Shown here one piece after another: positions 35,961 through 45,527 of a stretch of 64,000 bases of DNA (the first letter of the stretch is position 1; every line of letters starts with the position of its first letter). Under the pieces are notes generated by a model. It saw nothing but the letters and a program-made list of their open reading frames with translations. It ran no database searches and was not told where the DNA came from. Location of the stretch: positions 62,001 through 126,000 of the forward strand of contig NZ_SNXZ01000004.1 of assembly GCF_004362825.1 (NCBI RefSeq). The letters run 5' to 3'. The DNA comes from Labedaea rhizosphaerae (GTDB taxonomy: Bacteria; Actinomycetota; Actinomycetes; Mycobacteriales; Pseudonocardiaceae). The translations under genes and the position numbers were made by a program.

Positions 35961-37025
35961 GTGAGCGAGCCGAACGAGTACGCGGTTGTCCCGCCGGACG
36001 AGCAGGTGCGGCGCGCGGCGGTCGCGCGGCAGGCGCAGCTGACCAAACCCGGCGGCGCGCTCGGCCGGCTCGAGGAGCTGGGCATCTGGCTCGCCGCGTG
36101 CCAGGGCCAGTGCCCGCCCAAGCCGTTCGCGCGGCCGCGGATCGTGGTGTTCGCGGGCGACCACGGGATCGCGCAGCACGGCGTCTCGGCCTACCCGCCC
36201 GAGGTGACCGCGCAGATGGTCACCAACTTCCTCACCGGCGGCGCCGCGATCAACGTGCTCGCCCAGGTCGCGGGCGCGACCGTGCGGGTGGCCGACCTGT
36301 CGGTCGCCGCCGACACGCCGGAACCCGTTGCCCAGCACAAGGTCCGCCGCTCGTCGGGGTCCATCGACCGTGAGGACGCGCTCACCGAGGACGAGGTGAC
36401 CGCCGCGATCGCCGCCGGCCGGGCCATCGCCGACGAGGAGATCGACAGCGGTGCCGACCTGCTGGTCGCGGGCGACATGGGCATCGGCAACACCACCCCG
36501 GCGGCCGTGCTGATCGCCGCGCTCACCGGCGCCGAACCGGTCGCGGTGGTCGGCCGGGGCACCGGCATCGACGACGAAGGCTGGATGCGCAAGGCCACCG
36601 CCATCCGCGACGGCCTGCGTCGCGCGCGGGCCGTCGCCGCCGACCCGGTCGCCTTGCTGCGCACAGCCGGCGGCGCCGACATCGCCGCCATGGCCGCGTT
36701 CCTGGCGCGGGCCGCGGTACGCCGCACGCCGGTCGTACTGGACGGCCTCGTGTCCGGCGCGGCGGCATTGGTCGCGGAGGAGCTGGCGCCGGGCGCGAAG
36801 GCGTGGTGGGTCGCCGGGCACCGGTCGGTGGAACCCGCGCACACGCTGGTGCTCGACCAGCTGGACCTGACGCCGTTGCTGGAGCTGGACATGCGCCTGG
36901 GCGAGGGCACCGGGGCGACGGCCGCGATCCCCCTGCTGTCGATGGCAGTGCGCGTGTTGGCCGAGATGGCGACCTTCGACGATGCCGGGGTGTCCGGACC
37001 CGACGTGCCCCTGCCGGCGCCCTGA
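35961..37025 (+). CDS. cobT: Nicotinate-nucleotide--dimethylbenzimidazole phosphoribosyltransferase
   Basis: 354 residues. CobT features: [64 protein letters not shown] and the C-terminal LRLGEGTGA-type stretch ([13 protein letters not shown]) with the catalytic Glu. It makes alpha-ribazole phosphate for the lower ligand of cobalamin. GTG 35961 follows the cobU stop by 4 bp with AAGGGGTGA just upstream. A decayed copy of its 3' end follows immediately. Confidence 0.96.
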   Translation: MSEPNEYAVVPPDEQVRRAAVARQAQLTKPGGALGRLEELGIWLAACQGQCPPKPFARPRIVVFAGDHGIAQHGVSAYPPEVTAQMVTNFLTGGAAINVLAQVAGATVRVADLSVAADTPEPVAQHKVRRSSGSIDREDALTEDEVTAAIAAGRAIADEEIDSGADLLVAGDMGIGNTTPAAVLIAALTGAEPVAVVGRGTGIDDEGWMRKATAIRDGLRRARAVAADPVALLRTAGGADIAAMAAFLARAAVRRTPVVLDGLVSGAAALVAEELAPGAKAWWVAGHRSVEPAHTLVLDQLDLTPLLELDMRLGEGTGATAAIPLLSMAVRVLAEMATFDDAGVSGPDVPLPAP

Positions 37026-37028
37026 TGG

Positions 37029-37142
37029 ACGAGGGCACCGGCAATCCCGCCGCTGTCGATGGCGCTGCGGGTGCCAGCCGCGTTGGCGACATTCGACAAT
37101 GCCGGCGTCCCGGGGCCCGACGTGCCGCTCCCGGCGCCGTGA
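37029..37142 (+). pseudogene. Decayed duplicate of the cobT 3' end
   Basis: Bases 37029-37142 align to 36901-37025 with a net loss of 11 nt. One frame reads PLSMALRVPAALATFDNAG then [11 protein letters not shown]-stop, against [19 protein letters not shown] then [11 protein letters not shown]-stop in cobT. The upstream GEGTG block is in another frame because of the deletion, so it cannot be expressed as one piece. Confidence 0.85.
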
Positions 37143-37155
37143 TGATGTGAGTGGG

Positions 37156-37890
37156 ATGCGGCTGGCTCTGTCGTGGCTGACCATCCTCCCGGTGCGCGGG
37201 CCCGCGGCGGTGGACCGGGCGATGGCGGGGCGAGCGATCGCCCTGGCGCCGGTCGTGGGTCTGCTGCTCGGCGGTGTGGCGGTCGGTGTCCTCTTCGGAC
37301 TGTCCGCATTGGGCGCGCCGGGCCTGATCGCCGGTTTCGTGACGGTCGGGGTGCTGGCCCTGGCCACCCGCGGCATGCACCTGGACGGCCTGGCCGACAC
37401 GGCCGACGGCCTCGGCTGCTACGGGCCGCCCGAGCGGGCGCTGGCCGTGATGAAGGACGGCGGCGCCGGACCGTTCGCCATGGTGACGTTGATCGTGGTG
37501 CTCGGCGCGCAGGCGGCGGCGTTCGGCGCGCTGGTGCCGGACCGGTGGCCGTCGGTCCTGTGTGGATTGGTGGCCGGGCGGGCCGCGTTCGCGGTGTGCT
37601 GCGCGCACGGCGTGCCGGCGGCGCGCCCGGACGGGCTCGGAGCACTGGTGGCGGGGACGCAACACCCGGTGGTGGCCGTGCTGTGGTGGCTGACGGTGGC
37701 CATCGGCGCGGGGTTCGCGGTGCCGGACAAGCCGTGGGTCGGGCCGGTCGCCGTGGCCGTGGCCGCTGCGGTGGTCGTGGTGATCGTGCGGCACACGCGG
37801 CGGCGGTTCGGCGGGATCACCGGGGACGTGCTGGGCGCCTGCGCCGAAGCCGCGACGACGATCGTGCTGTGCGGCTGCACGCTGTTCTAG
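37156..37890 (+). CDS. cobS: Adenosylcobinamide-GDP ribazoletransferase (cobalamin synthase)
   Basis: 244 residues, six or seven membrane helices. CobS motifs: LTILPVRGP at the start, ATRGMHLDGLADTADGLG with the Asp pairs that bind metal, and RRFGGITGDVLGACAEA near the end. It joins alpha-ribazole to adenosylcobinamide-GDP, completing cobalamin with CobU and CobT. ATG 37156 comes 131 bp after cobT, a gap created by the duplicated cobT fragment. Confidence 0.95.
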   Translation: MRLALSWLTILPVRGPAAVDRAMAGRAIALAPVVGLLLGGVAVGVLFGLSALGAPGLIAGFVTVGVLALATRGMHLDGLADTADGLGCYGPPERALAVMKDGGAGPFAMVTLIVVLGAQAAAFGALVPDRWPSVLCGLVAGRAAFAVCCAHGVPAARPDGLGALVAGTQHPVVAVLWWLTVAIGAGFAVPDKPWVGPVAVAVAAAVVVVIVRHTRRRFGGITGDVLGACAEAATTIVLCGCTLF

Positions 37891-38050
37891 CTGGTCAACG
37901 GTAGTTCCTGTCCACTCCGGACCGCTGTCGGTGGGGCGGCTGCGCTCGATGTGGGGTTGGCTGGCTCGCACGAGGTTGAGTGTTCCGGGTGGCCTCGGCC
38001 AGGGGTGGGGGCCGTGGGGTGGGGCCGAAATGGTTGTCCTCGGCGTGAGG

Positions 38051-38150
38051 GTGGCTGCCGTAGTGGTGATGCCCTGGCACTGGGATGGCCCCGACTGAAG
38101 GTGGCTGCCGTGGGGTGGTGCCTGGGACTGGGTGGCTGACCCGGGTTGAA
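38051..38150. repeat. Degenerate 50-bp tandem repeat
   Basis: Two units begin at 38051 and 38101 with the identical GTGGCTGCCG and continue with similar G-rich sequence; a more decayed unit precedes them from about 38004. The whole stretch 37891-38183 is G-rich on the + strand and holds no convincing gene. Confidence 0.5.
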
Positions 38151-38183
38151 ATGGTCGTTCCCGGTTGGTCTCATGTGGGTGGG

Positions 38184-39731
38184 GCTGCCGCGGGTGTTCG
38201 CCGCCGGTGGCTGGTTTGGCCTCAGGGCCGGGGGCGGCGAACACCCTTGCCACCGGTGGCCGGTGGTTGCGTGGCGTGGGTGGCCCGGTTGAGGGGTTGC
38301 GTTGCGAGGGCAGCCTGCCGCGAGCAGGGTGGTCCCGGCGGTGGCTGAGTTACAGGAATTTACGCGGCGTCTTTTATCCGGCGCGTTGCAGCCAGGGGGG
38401 TGGGGTGAATACCGGCAGCCCGTTATCCATATGCACCGTCCATTCGGTGTGATGGATCAACCGATGGTGATAAGGGCACACCAGTACCAGGTTATCCAAT
38501 GTTGTTGATCCGCCGTCGGCCCAATGCTGAATGTGGTGGGCGTGACATTGGTGTGGTGTTCGTGCGCAGCCCGGTGCAGCGCAGCCCCCGTCGCGGATGG
38601 CGAGGGCTCTGCGCAATCGTTTATCGGCCAGGCGGCGAGTTTCGCCGATATCCAGCGGCTGAGATTTGCTGTTCAGCACGATGGGGATGAGTTTCGCCTC
38701 GCAGGCCACGCGGCGGGCCTGCTCCGGGGTCAGCGCGCGGGCATCGTCGAGGATGGCCCGACCGATCCTGGTTTGCAGGGTCTCCAAGGAGACCGTGACC
38801 GCGATGTGCGGGCGCTCGCCACCCTCAGCAGGAGCCTGGCCGGAGTCGGCAGCGAAGCCGATGATCTCCGCCAGGGCGTCACCCTGCCGCTCGCTCAGCG
38901 TCCGGTCATCCTGAGGCTGCGGCTTGGCCAGTGGGGAGAGCAGCGCGCGCAGCACGCTGGCGTCTTCGCCGCCGAAGCGGAACTGGCCTGACAGCGACCC
39001 ATCGCGGTGTTCGTAGAGGTCCAGCGTGTTCTGCGCGTCGACCACCGTTCGTTCGATCGGCTTGGCACCGTCGGGGTTCAGAGCGTCGACGATGCGCTCG
39101 CCCAGGCGGATGAGCTGGGTCGGGTTGAACCTCCGCGCCAGGTCGGTCATGTCCGCTTCGACCTGTTCGGCGTGTTCGACGGGAACAAGCTGGACCGTGG
39201 TGGCGATCTTGTCGACATGCGCACCGGAGATCTCCCCGGCCGCCATCGCCGCCCGCGCGGCAGGCAGCCGCGGCGGGATCGGTTGTCCGGTGATCCCGAT
39301 CTTTGGGCACAGCAGCTCAACGTGGTGTTCGAGGCGTTTCGCTTCGAGGGCGGTGACGTGCAGGACGTCCTGCAGGAACCGCCACAACTGCGGGTACCCG
39401 GACTCTTTCCACTCGAGGTGGGAAATGTCGTCGAGCAGCTTCAACTCCAGCCGCCGCATCTGCGCGACAGTCGAGTTAAGCTCCCCCAGCTCCATACCCC
39501 CATCATACCACAACAATCGGCCAAACGGCCTAGTTGAGAATGGTGGAATATTCCGGTTTCTCACGCAGCCCGGCCACCGTCGGGACCACCCGACAAACCG
39601 CAGGGAACGGCGCAACGAAACCATTCAACCCAGCCACCCAAGCAACGCAAACCACCGCCCCGTTGGCAAGGGTGTTCGCCGCCCCACCCCGAGACCAACC
39701 CAACCACCCGGCGGCAAACACCCGCGGCAGC
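38184..39731. mobile_element. DUF222/HNH element bounded by about 160-bp inverted arms
   Basis: The left arm (38184-38345) and the reverse complement of the right arm (39573-39731) align over their whole length at about three quarters identity by eye. Perfect blocks: 15 bp at the outer ends (38184-38198 with 39717-39731) and 20 bp inside (38233-38252 with 39664-39683), plus an inner block matching at 18 of 19 (38327-38345 with 39573-39591). Each arm also holds its own hairpin (left: 38194-38205 with 38233-38244, perfect). The single gene between them is a DUF222-HNH endonuclease, the family of the 13E12 repeats of mycobacteria. No transposase and no obvious target duplication. Confidence 0.72.
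38374..39495 (-). CDS. DUF222/13E12-family HNH endonuclease
   Basis: 373 residues. Residues about 1-290 are helical DUF222 (LELKLLDDISHLE, ARAAMAAGEISGAHVDKI, LARRFNPTQLIRLGERI, EARRVACEAKLIPIVL region). The C-terminal HNH domain is complete: CAAPGCARTPHQCHAHHI, then HWADGGSTTLDNLVLVC and YHHRLIHH give Cys pairs, the His-His metal site and Asn. DUF222-HNH proteins form multicopy families in actinobacterial genomes and are suspected selfish or phage-derived nucleases. ATG 39495 (MELGELNS) is preceded by GGGGGT. The gene lies inside the inverted-arm element and stops 28 bp from the left arm. Confidence 0.92.
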   Translation of the reverse strand: MELGELNSTVAQMRRLELKLLDDISHLEWKESGYPQLWRFLQDVLHVTALEAKRLEHHVELLCPKIGITGQPIPPRLPAARAAMAAGEISGAHVDKIATTVQLVPVEHAEQVEADMTDLARRFNPTQLIRLGERIVDALNPDGAKPIERTVVDAQNTLDLYEHRDGSLSGQFRFGGEDASVLRALLSPLAKPQPQDDRTLSERQGDALAEIIGFAADSGQAPAEGGERPHIAVTVSLETLQTRIGRAILDDARALTPEQARRVACEAKLIPIVLNSKSQPLDIGETRRLADKRLRRALAIRDGGCAAPGCARTPHQCHAHHIQHWADGGSTTLDNLVLVCPYHHRLIHHTEWTVHMDNGLPVFTPPPWLQRAG

Positions 39732-39815
39732 CGCTCCTAATAGAAGGGCCACCCGTGGCCAGCGGGCCTCATTCCCGACCTGACCGCTGGCCCGAACGGG
39801 CTTACCCTGACCGGC
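39496..39815. other. Non-coding interval with the right inverted arm
   Basis: 320 bp without a supported gene. It contains the upstream region of the HNH gene (39496-39572), the right arm (39573-39731) and a promoter-like stretch ending in TACCCT about 9 bases before the GTG at 39816. Confidence 0.6.
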
Positions 39816-40259
39816 GTGTACGAGCTGGAAGCCGTCATCGGTGAACCGCACGTGCTCGCGCGGGCCGGCGAGTGGGTGGCGCTGCCGCACGACCTTGCGC
39901 TGCTTCCTGTCACCGGGGACTGGCTGGCCAAGGTCGCCGAGGGCCCGCACACCTTCCGCCGCCCGGCGCCGGGGGTGCGCAAGCTCCTGGCCGGCTGCTC
40001 GATGGTCGCCCCGGTCGCCCACGTCGAGGCCGGGTTCTTCGGCGGCGACGGCGGGCAGGCCGCGCGCATCTACCGCGACGGCATCGTGGTGTACGAGGCC
40101 GACGTGCTCGAACTGACCGGACCACCCGGGGAATGGCCGATCAACCAGGCGCTCACGATGCTCGGCCTGGACCCGCGCCCGGGTGAGGACCTGTTCGACG
40201 AGCTGCACCTGGGCCGTCACCGGCACACCGAGGACTGGCTGGGCCCCCGCGAGCGATGA
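39816..40259 (+). CDS. Conserved hypothetical protein
   Basis: 147 residues starting VYELEAVIGEPHVLARAGEW. No membrane segment; mixed alpha/beta look with LALLPVTGDWLAKVA, APVAHVEAGFFGGDGGQAARIY, and WPINQALTMLGLDPRPGEDLFDEL. I do not recognise a named domain, but the layout resembles small actinobacterial proteins of unknown function. GTG 39816 shows a TACCCT -10-like box 7-8 bases upstream and no ribosome site, so the mRNA is probably leaderless. Confidence 0.75.
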   Translation: MYELEAVIGEPHVLARAGEWVALPHDLALLPVTGDWLAKVAEGPHTFRRPAPGVRKLLAGCSMVAPVAHVEAGFFGGDGGQAARIYRDGIVVYEADVLELTGPPGEWPINQALTMLGLDPRPGEDLFDELHLGRHRHTEDWLGPRER

Positions 40260-40331
40260 CCCGCGGGGGCAACCAGCCCGCAGAGGCAACCAGAAGGTGC
40301 CGCCGAAAGCCATCCAGCCAAAAGACCAAGA

Positions 40332-41432
<1,101 letters not shown>

Positions 41433-41507
41433 ACCCAGCACGGTATCTCGCAACGACTCGGTCCGAAATCGACATGTCGCCCACCGGACGCCCTACGATG
41501 CGCAACT

Positions 41508-41795
41508 GTGACTGAGGCAGAGAACTCCGTATCGGCCGGCATCGGCTCGGATCTCAAGGTGGCGTCGGTCGCCGCCATGACCCCGTTCATCATGGGTGTC
41601 GCGATCCTGCTCGGCTGGGCGTGGCTGGACGTCTTCGGCGTGCTGCTGGGCATCGGCGGCGGCATCTGGTGGGCGGTGTGGTGGTACAAGCGCAACGACG
41701 ACAAGTTCTTCCCGCGTGATGTGGCAGGCGGGCCTTACGCGATCACGATCGTCATCACCGTGGCGCTGCTGATATTCGCCCTCGCCACGCTGTGA
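41508..41795 (+). CDS. Small two- or three-helix membrane protein
   Basis: 95 residues. A polar N-terminus (VTEAENSVSAGIGSDLKVA) is followed by helices MTPFIMGVAILLGWAWLDVF and VLLGIGGGIWWAVWWY, a charged loop KRNDDKFFPRD and a last helix ITIVITVALLIFALATL. No family recognised. GTG 41508 has a TACGAT -10-like box 12 bases upstream and no ribosome site, suggesting a leaderless mRNA. The 3' end overlaps the convergent APC permease gene by 41 bp. Confidence 0.78.
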   Translation: MTEAENSVSAGIGSDLKVASVAAMTPFIMGVAILLGWAWLDVFGVLLGIGGGIWWAVWWYKRNDDKFFPRDVAGGPYAITIVITVALLIFALATL

Positions 41796-43014
41796 GACCG
41801 GCCGACCCGGTGAGCAGCGCCGTGCCGAACACAAGCACGGCGACCACCGGGATCGGGTGGTCCAGCGCGGTCACCACGGACACCAGCACGGAGAAGCCGA
41901 GCCCGAAGCACGGCGCCCGCTTGGGCCAGAACCGGCGGGCGTCGGGCACGAGGCGGGCCGCGCTGTTGGTGAACGCCCAGCCGAGCACGCAGAGGCTGCC
42001 CGCGACCGCCATCGACGGCGCGAGCCAGCCCGGCCACCGGACCAGCACGGCGGTCAGCACGACGACCGCGCCGAGGACGGTGAGCCCGACCGGGCCGGCC
42101 GCGGTGCGCAGCCGATCCGGCAGCTCCTGACCCACCACCAGCTCCTCGACCATGGCGTTGAGCTCACGGAACAGGCCGTTGAGCACGACGACGGCCGCGA
42201 TCGCGGCGCCGACCGCGAGCAGCTGACCGATCCCGGCGCCGTCGGCCGCGACGAGCGCGTCGCGCAGCGGTGCGCCGGAGAGCGCGAGCCGGGCGCCGCC
42301 GAGCTGGTGCAGCGCTCCGCCCGCGACGGCCAGGTAGATCCCGAGCAGCAGGACCATCAGCAGCGGCACGGCGACCAGGGGCACGGCGGGTCCGCGCCGC
42401 ACGGACGCCGCACGCTCGGCGCCGAGGAACGCGAACACCGCGAACCCGGCCGCGTCGAGGATGCCGGTCCAGTCGTCCGCGCCGGCCACCCCGGCCGGCG
42501 TCGCGGTGCCGACCGGCGCGATCGCGAAGCAGGCAATCGCGACGATCGCGAGGACGAGCAGCACGACCGGTCCGGCGACCGCGACCAGGGTCCGCTGCGG
42601 AAGGCGGCGCCCGAGCAGCGCCGTGACCGCGCCGACCACCAGCACGACCAGCGCACCGGCCAGCGGCGCCGTGGGGGTCAGGTACCGGCCGGCCACGATG
42701 GCGACCACCGCGGCGGCGAGCACCCGGCCGCCGGTCATCGACACGGCGGCGATCCGGGCCGGCAGCACGCCGAGCTGGATGCGCAAGACGCCGAGCCCGT
42801 TGCTGCCGTGGTTGCGGGCGCCGAGTTCCGCGGCCGACGCGGCCGTGCACAACGCGGCGAGCATCGCGATCACGGCGCCGGCGAGCAACCACCAGCCCGC
42901 GGCGGCCGCGCCTGGTCCGATGCCGAACAGCAGCCCAGCCCCCACCGCGCCACCGAGACCGGTACGCAGAGCATCGAGCACGCCGGATCTTTCACCGGTC
43001 GAGGACCGCGCCAC
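41755..43014 (-). CDS. APC-superfamily amino acid permease
   Basis: 419 residues, about 12 membrane helices (first: VGAGLLFGIGPGAAAAGWWLLAG). The Gly-rich first helix and GFAVFAFLGAERAASVRRGPAVPLVAVPLL in the middle match APC transporters. Small for the family and without an obvious C-terminal tail. Substrate unknown, likely an amino acid. Its start is 124 bp from the divergent pepA start; a joint role in peptide or amino-acid reuse is an inference. Confidence 0.85.
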   Translation of the reverse strand: MARSSTGERSGVLDALRTGLGGAVGAGLLFGIGPGAAAAGWWLLAGAVIAMLAALCTAASAAELGARNHGSNGLGVLRIQLGVLPARIAAVSMTGGRVLAAAVVAIVAGRYLTPTAPLAGALVVLVVGAVTALLGRRLPQRTLVAVAGPVVLLVLAIVAIACFAIAPVGTATPAGVAGADDWTGILDAAGFAVFAFLGAERAASVRRGPAVPLVAVPLLMVLLLGIYLAVAGGALHQLGGARLALSGAPLRDALVAADGAGIGQLLAVGAAIAAVVVLNGLFRELNAMVEELVVGQELPDRLRTAAGPVGLTVLGAVVVLTAVLVRWPGWLAPSMAVAGSLCVLGWAFTNSAARLVPDARRFWPKRAPCFGLGFSVLVSVVTALDHPIPVVAVLVFGTALLTGSAGLTAWRGRISAAPR

Positions 43015-43138
43015 CCCAGTACGGTGACAGATCGATTACATCCCGCCAACTCGTCGATGCAGTGTCGTCACTCCTGGTGGAGGTCGTTAGCATGCGTCAC
43101 CATCTGCCGGTCGTACCGTCCCCTACGAGGAGCGTTCA

Positions 43139-44620
43139 GTGACGTTGCCCAAAATGGCCCTGACCGATTCCGCCACCGCGACGGCCGACGCGGTGATCAT
43201 TGGATTCACTCGACAGGGTGACGGGATCGCGCTCGCCGAAGGTGCCCAGGATGTCGCGGCCGCCTACGACGGCGACCTGCTCGCCGCCCTGGACGCGGTC
43301 GGCGCGAGCGGCAAGGCCGAAGAGGTCGTCAAGCTCCCCGCACCCAAGGGCCTCGCGGCGAAGGTCATCGTCGCCGTGGGCCTCGGTGACGCCGACGCCG
43401 TCACGCCCGAGCAGGTGCGCCGCTCCAGCGGCGCCGCGACCCGCACGTTGTCGGGCACCAAGCGCGCGCTGAACACGCTGGGTGCGATCGACCTGCAGGC
43501 CGCCGCGGAAGGCAGCGCGCTGGGCGCGTACGTGTTCACCGACTACAAGTCCGACAAGGGCGACGCCCCGCTCGGCCGGGTCGACGTGCTCTCCCCCGCC
43601 GACGGCGCCGCCAAGGACCACCGCGCCACGCTCAAGGCCGCGACGCTGATCGCCGAGGCGGTCGCCACCGCCCGCGACTTCATCAACACCCCGCCCAACG
43701 ACCTCTACCCCGCCTCGTTCGCCGACCGCGCGGCCGCGCTGGGCCGGGCCGCGGGCCTGGACGTCGAGGTGCTCGACGAGAAGGCCCTGAAGAAGGCCGG
43801 CTTCGGCGGCATCCTGGGCGTCGGCGGCGGTTCGGCCCGCCCGCCGCGCCTGGTGCGCCTGTCCTACCGCGGTCCCAAGGCCCGCGCGAAGGTCGCGCTG
43901 GTCGGCAAGGGCATCACGTTCGACACCGGCGGCATCTCGATCAAGCCCGCGGCCAAGATGGACGAGATGACCTCGGACATGTCCGGCGCGGCCGCGGTCG
44001 TCGCCTCCGTCGTGCTCGCCGCGAAGCTGAAGTACCCGCTCGAGGTCACCGCGACCGTGCCGATGGCCGAGAACATGCCCGGTGGCGGCGCATACCGACC
44101 TGGTGACGTCCTGAGCATGTACGGCGGCAAGACCGTCGAGGTCCTCAACACCGACGCCGAGGGCCGGCTGATCCTGGCCGACGCCATCGTGCGCGCGAGC
44201 GAGGACGAGCCCGACTACCTGATCGAGACCTCGACGCTGACCGGCGCCCAGGTGGTGGCGCTGGGCAGCCGCACGGCCGGTGTCATGGGCTCCGACGACT
44301 TCCGCGACCGTGTGGCCGAGCTCGCCCGCGCCGCCGGTGAGGGCGGCTGGGCCATGCCGCTGCCGGAGGAACTGCGCGGCGACCTGGACTCCCGCCTGGC
44401 CGACCTGGCCAACGTCACCGGCCACCGCTGGGGCGGCATGCTGGTCGCGGGCCACTTCCTGAAGGAGTTCGTGCCGGACGGCCTCGACTGGGCGCACATC
44501 GACGTGGCCGGCCCGGCCTTCAACGGCGGTTCGCCGTGGGGCTACACCAGCAAGGGCGGCACAGGGGTGCCGGTGCGCACCATCGCCGCCGTGCTGGCCG
44601 ACATCGCCGAAGCGGGCTGA
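43139..44620 (+). CDS. pepA: Leucyl aminopeptidase (M17)
   Basis: 493 residues. M17 catalytic domain with [30 protein letters not shown], the signature [13 protein letters not shown] and [17 protein letters not shown]; the two-zinc ligands (Lys, Asp, Asp, Glu) are present. N-terminal macro-like domain about 1-170. It releases N-terminal residues from peptides in the cytoplasm; called pepB in M. tuberculosis (Rv2213). GTG 43139 follows GAGGAG by 8 nt. The ABM gene starts one base after its stop. Confidence 0.96.
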   Translation: MTLPKMALTDSATATADAVIIGFTRQGDGIALAEGAQDVAAAYDGDLLAALDAVGASGKAEEVVKLPAPKGLAAKVIVAVGLGDADAVTPEQVRRSSGAATRTLSGTKRALNTLGAIDLQAAAEGSALGAYVFTDYKSDKGDAPLGRVDVLSPADGAAKDHRATLKAATLIAEAVATARDFINTPPNDLYPASFADRAAALGRAAGLDVEVLDEKALKKAGFGGILGVGGGSARPPRLVRLSYRGPKARAKVALVGKGITFDTGGISIKPAAKMDEMTSDMSGAAAVVASVVLAAKLKYPLEVTATVPMAENMPGGGAYRPGDVLSMYGGKTVEVLNTDAEGRLILADAIVRASEDEPDYLIETSTLTGAQVVALGSRTAGVMGSDDFRDRVAELARAAGEGGWAMPLPEELRGDLDSRLADLANVTGHRWGGMLVAGHFLKEFVPDGLDWAHIDVAGPAFNGGSPWGYTSKGGTGVPVRTIAAVLADIAEAG

Positions 44621-44621
44621 C

Positions 44622-44984
44622 GTGGCGTCCGAGGCGCTCCCGCCGGGCCCCGGCCTGGCGGGCACCCCGGAACCGCCGTACTACGCGGTGATCTTCAGCT
44701 CCCGGCTCGGTCCCGACGACGAGGGCTACCACGAGACCGCGCAGCGGATGGACGACCTGGTCCGCGAACAGCCCGGCTTCCTGGGCGCGGACTACGCACG
44801 GGGCGAGGACCGGGTGGGCATCACCGTCGCCTACTTCCAGGACGAGGAGTCCATCAAGAACTGGCGCGCGGACCTGGAGCACGCCCAGGCCCGGGCGCGC
44901 GGCCGTGGCCAGTGGTACGACGCGTTCCGGTTGCGGGTGGCCAAAGTGGAGCGCCAGTACGGCTTCACCCGCGACACGCCCTGA
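44622..44984 (+). CDS. Antibiotic biosynthesis monooxygenase (ABM) fold protein
   Basis: 120 residues. Dimeric ferredoxin-like ABM pattern: YYAVIFSSRLGPDDEGYHETAQRMDDLVREQPGFLG, then VGITVAYFQDEESIKNWRADLEHAQA and WYDAFRLRVAKVERQYGF. Such proteins can be heme-degrading or cofactor-free oxygenases; no catalytic residue can be named here. GTG 44622 is one base beyond the pepA stop, so co-translated. The stop lies inside a palindromic repeat. Confidence 0.88.
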   Translation: MASEALPPGPGLAGTPEPPYYAVIFSSRLGPDDEGYHETAQRMDDLVREQPGFLGADYARGEDRVGITVAYFQDEESIKNWRADLEHAQARARGRGQWYDAFRLRVAKVERQYGFTRDTP

Positions 44985-45030
44985 ATGGCCCATCCCTGAC
45001 GCTCAACGCCCCGAATGGGCCATTCAGGGC
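44979..45030. repeat. Dispersed palindromic repeat, copy B
   Basis: 52 bp, same length and register as copy A at 27019-27070. The outer arms (16 bp, GCCCTGAATGGCCCAT and its complement) are perfect here. The repeat spans the ABM stop codon and faces a convergent gene, so it may also work as a terminator. Confidence 0.75.
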
Positions 45031-45048
45031 TTGCGGGCCACAGGAACC

Positions 45049-45372
45049 TCAGACCTCGCCGCGTTTCTGGCGCGCCGTGTAGTCGCGCATCCGCTGCGGA
45101 TAGCCGACCTTGGTCACCTCGTACACCGGGATGCCGTTCTTGCGGCCGAAGTCGTAGGCCGCGTCCTCGTCGGCGACCCGGCGGCGGGTCCACTCGCCGT
45201 CGTGGGCGATCAAGACCACGGTGGTTTGAGTCACGGTGGTCCTCGGCTCGAGGAACGCTTCAACGCCCCGGCGCTGCCCGGCCCACTCCAGCAGGTGCGC
45301 GGTGTCCTGCTTGCTGGCCCCACGCAGCTGCCCCGGCCGGTTCCTGCGCCGCAGCGCGTCGAATATGCCCAC
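45049..45372 (-). CDS. Small conserved protein of unknown function
   Basis: 107 residues: VGIFDALRRRNRPGQLRGASKQDTAHLLEWAGQRRGVEAFLEP, then VTQTTVVLIAHDGEWTRRRVADEDAAYDFGRKNGIPVYEVTKVGYPQRMRDY. Widely conserved in actinobacteria and sometimes labelled oxidoreductase without evidence. GTG 45372 was preferred to GTG 45381 because GGAG lies 5 nt before it. Divergent from lpdA. Confidence 0.75.
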   Translation of the reverse strand: MGIFDALRRRNRPGQLRGASKQDTAHLLEWAGQRRGVEAFLEPRTTVTQTTVVLIAHDGEWTRRRVADEDAAYDFGRKNGIPVYEVTKVGYPQRMRDYTARQKRGEV

Positions 45373-45527
45373 GTCCTCCACCTCCGAGCGGTCTGCTCCG
45401 ATGATGCCGCAACCGTCCCGGCGAGGTGCCGGGACGCGGCTGTCGGCAGGACAGACCTGCTCGCAAGCCTGCCCGAGGTAGTGACAAGATGATGTGAGCC
45501 AAGACGATGTCCTTACGAGGAGAACCC

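Noticed and set aside
35409-37400. Long upstream extension of the small acidic gene at 35229-35408
   Set aside because: It runs antisense through cobU and cobT; only the last 59 residues look like a protein.
38085-38348. 87-codon ORF in the left arm
   Set aside because: It overlaps the structured inverted arm; the sequence is explained by the repeat and has no ribosome site.
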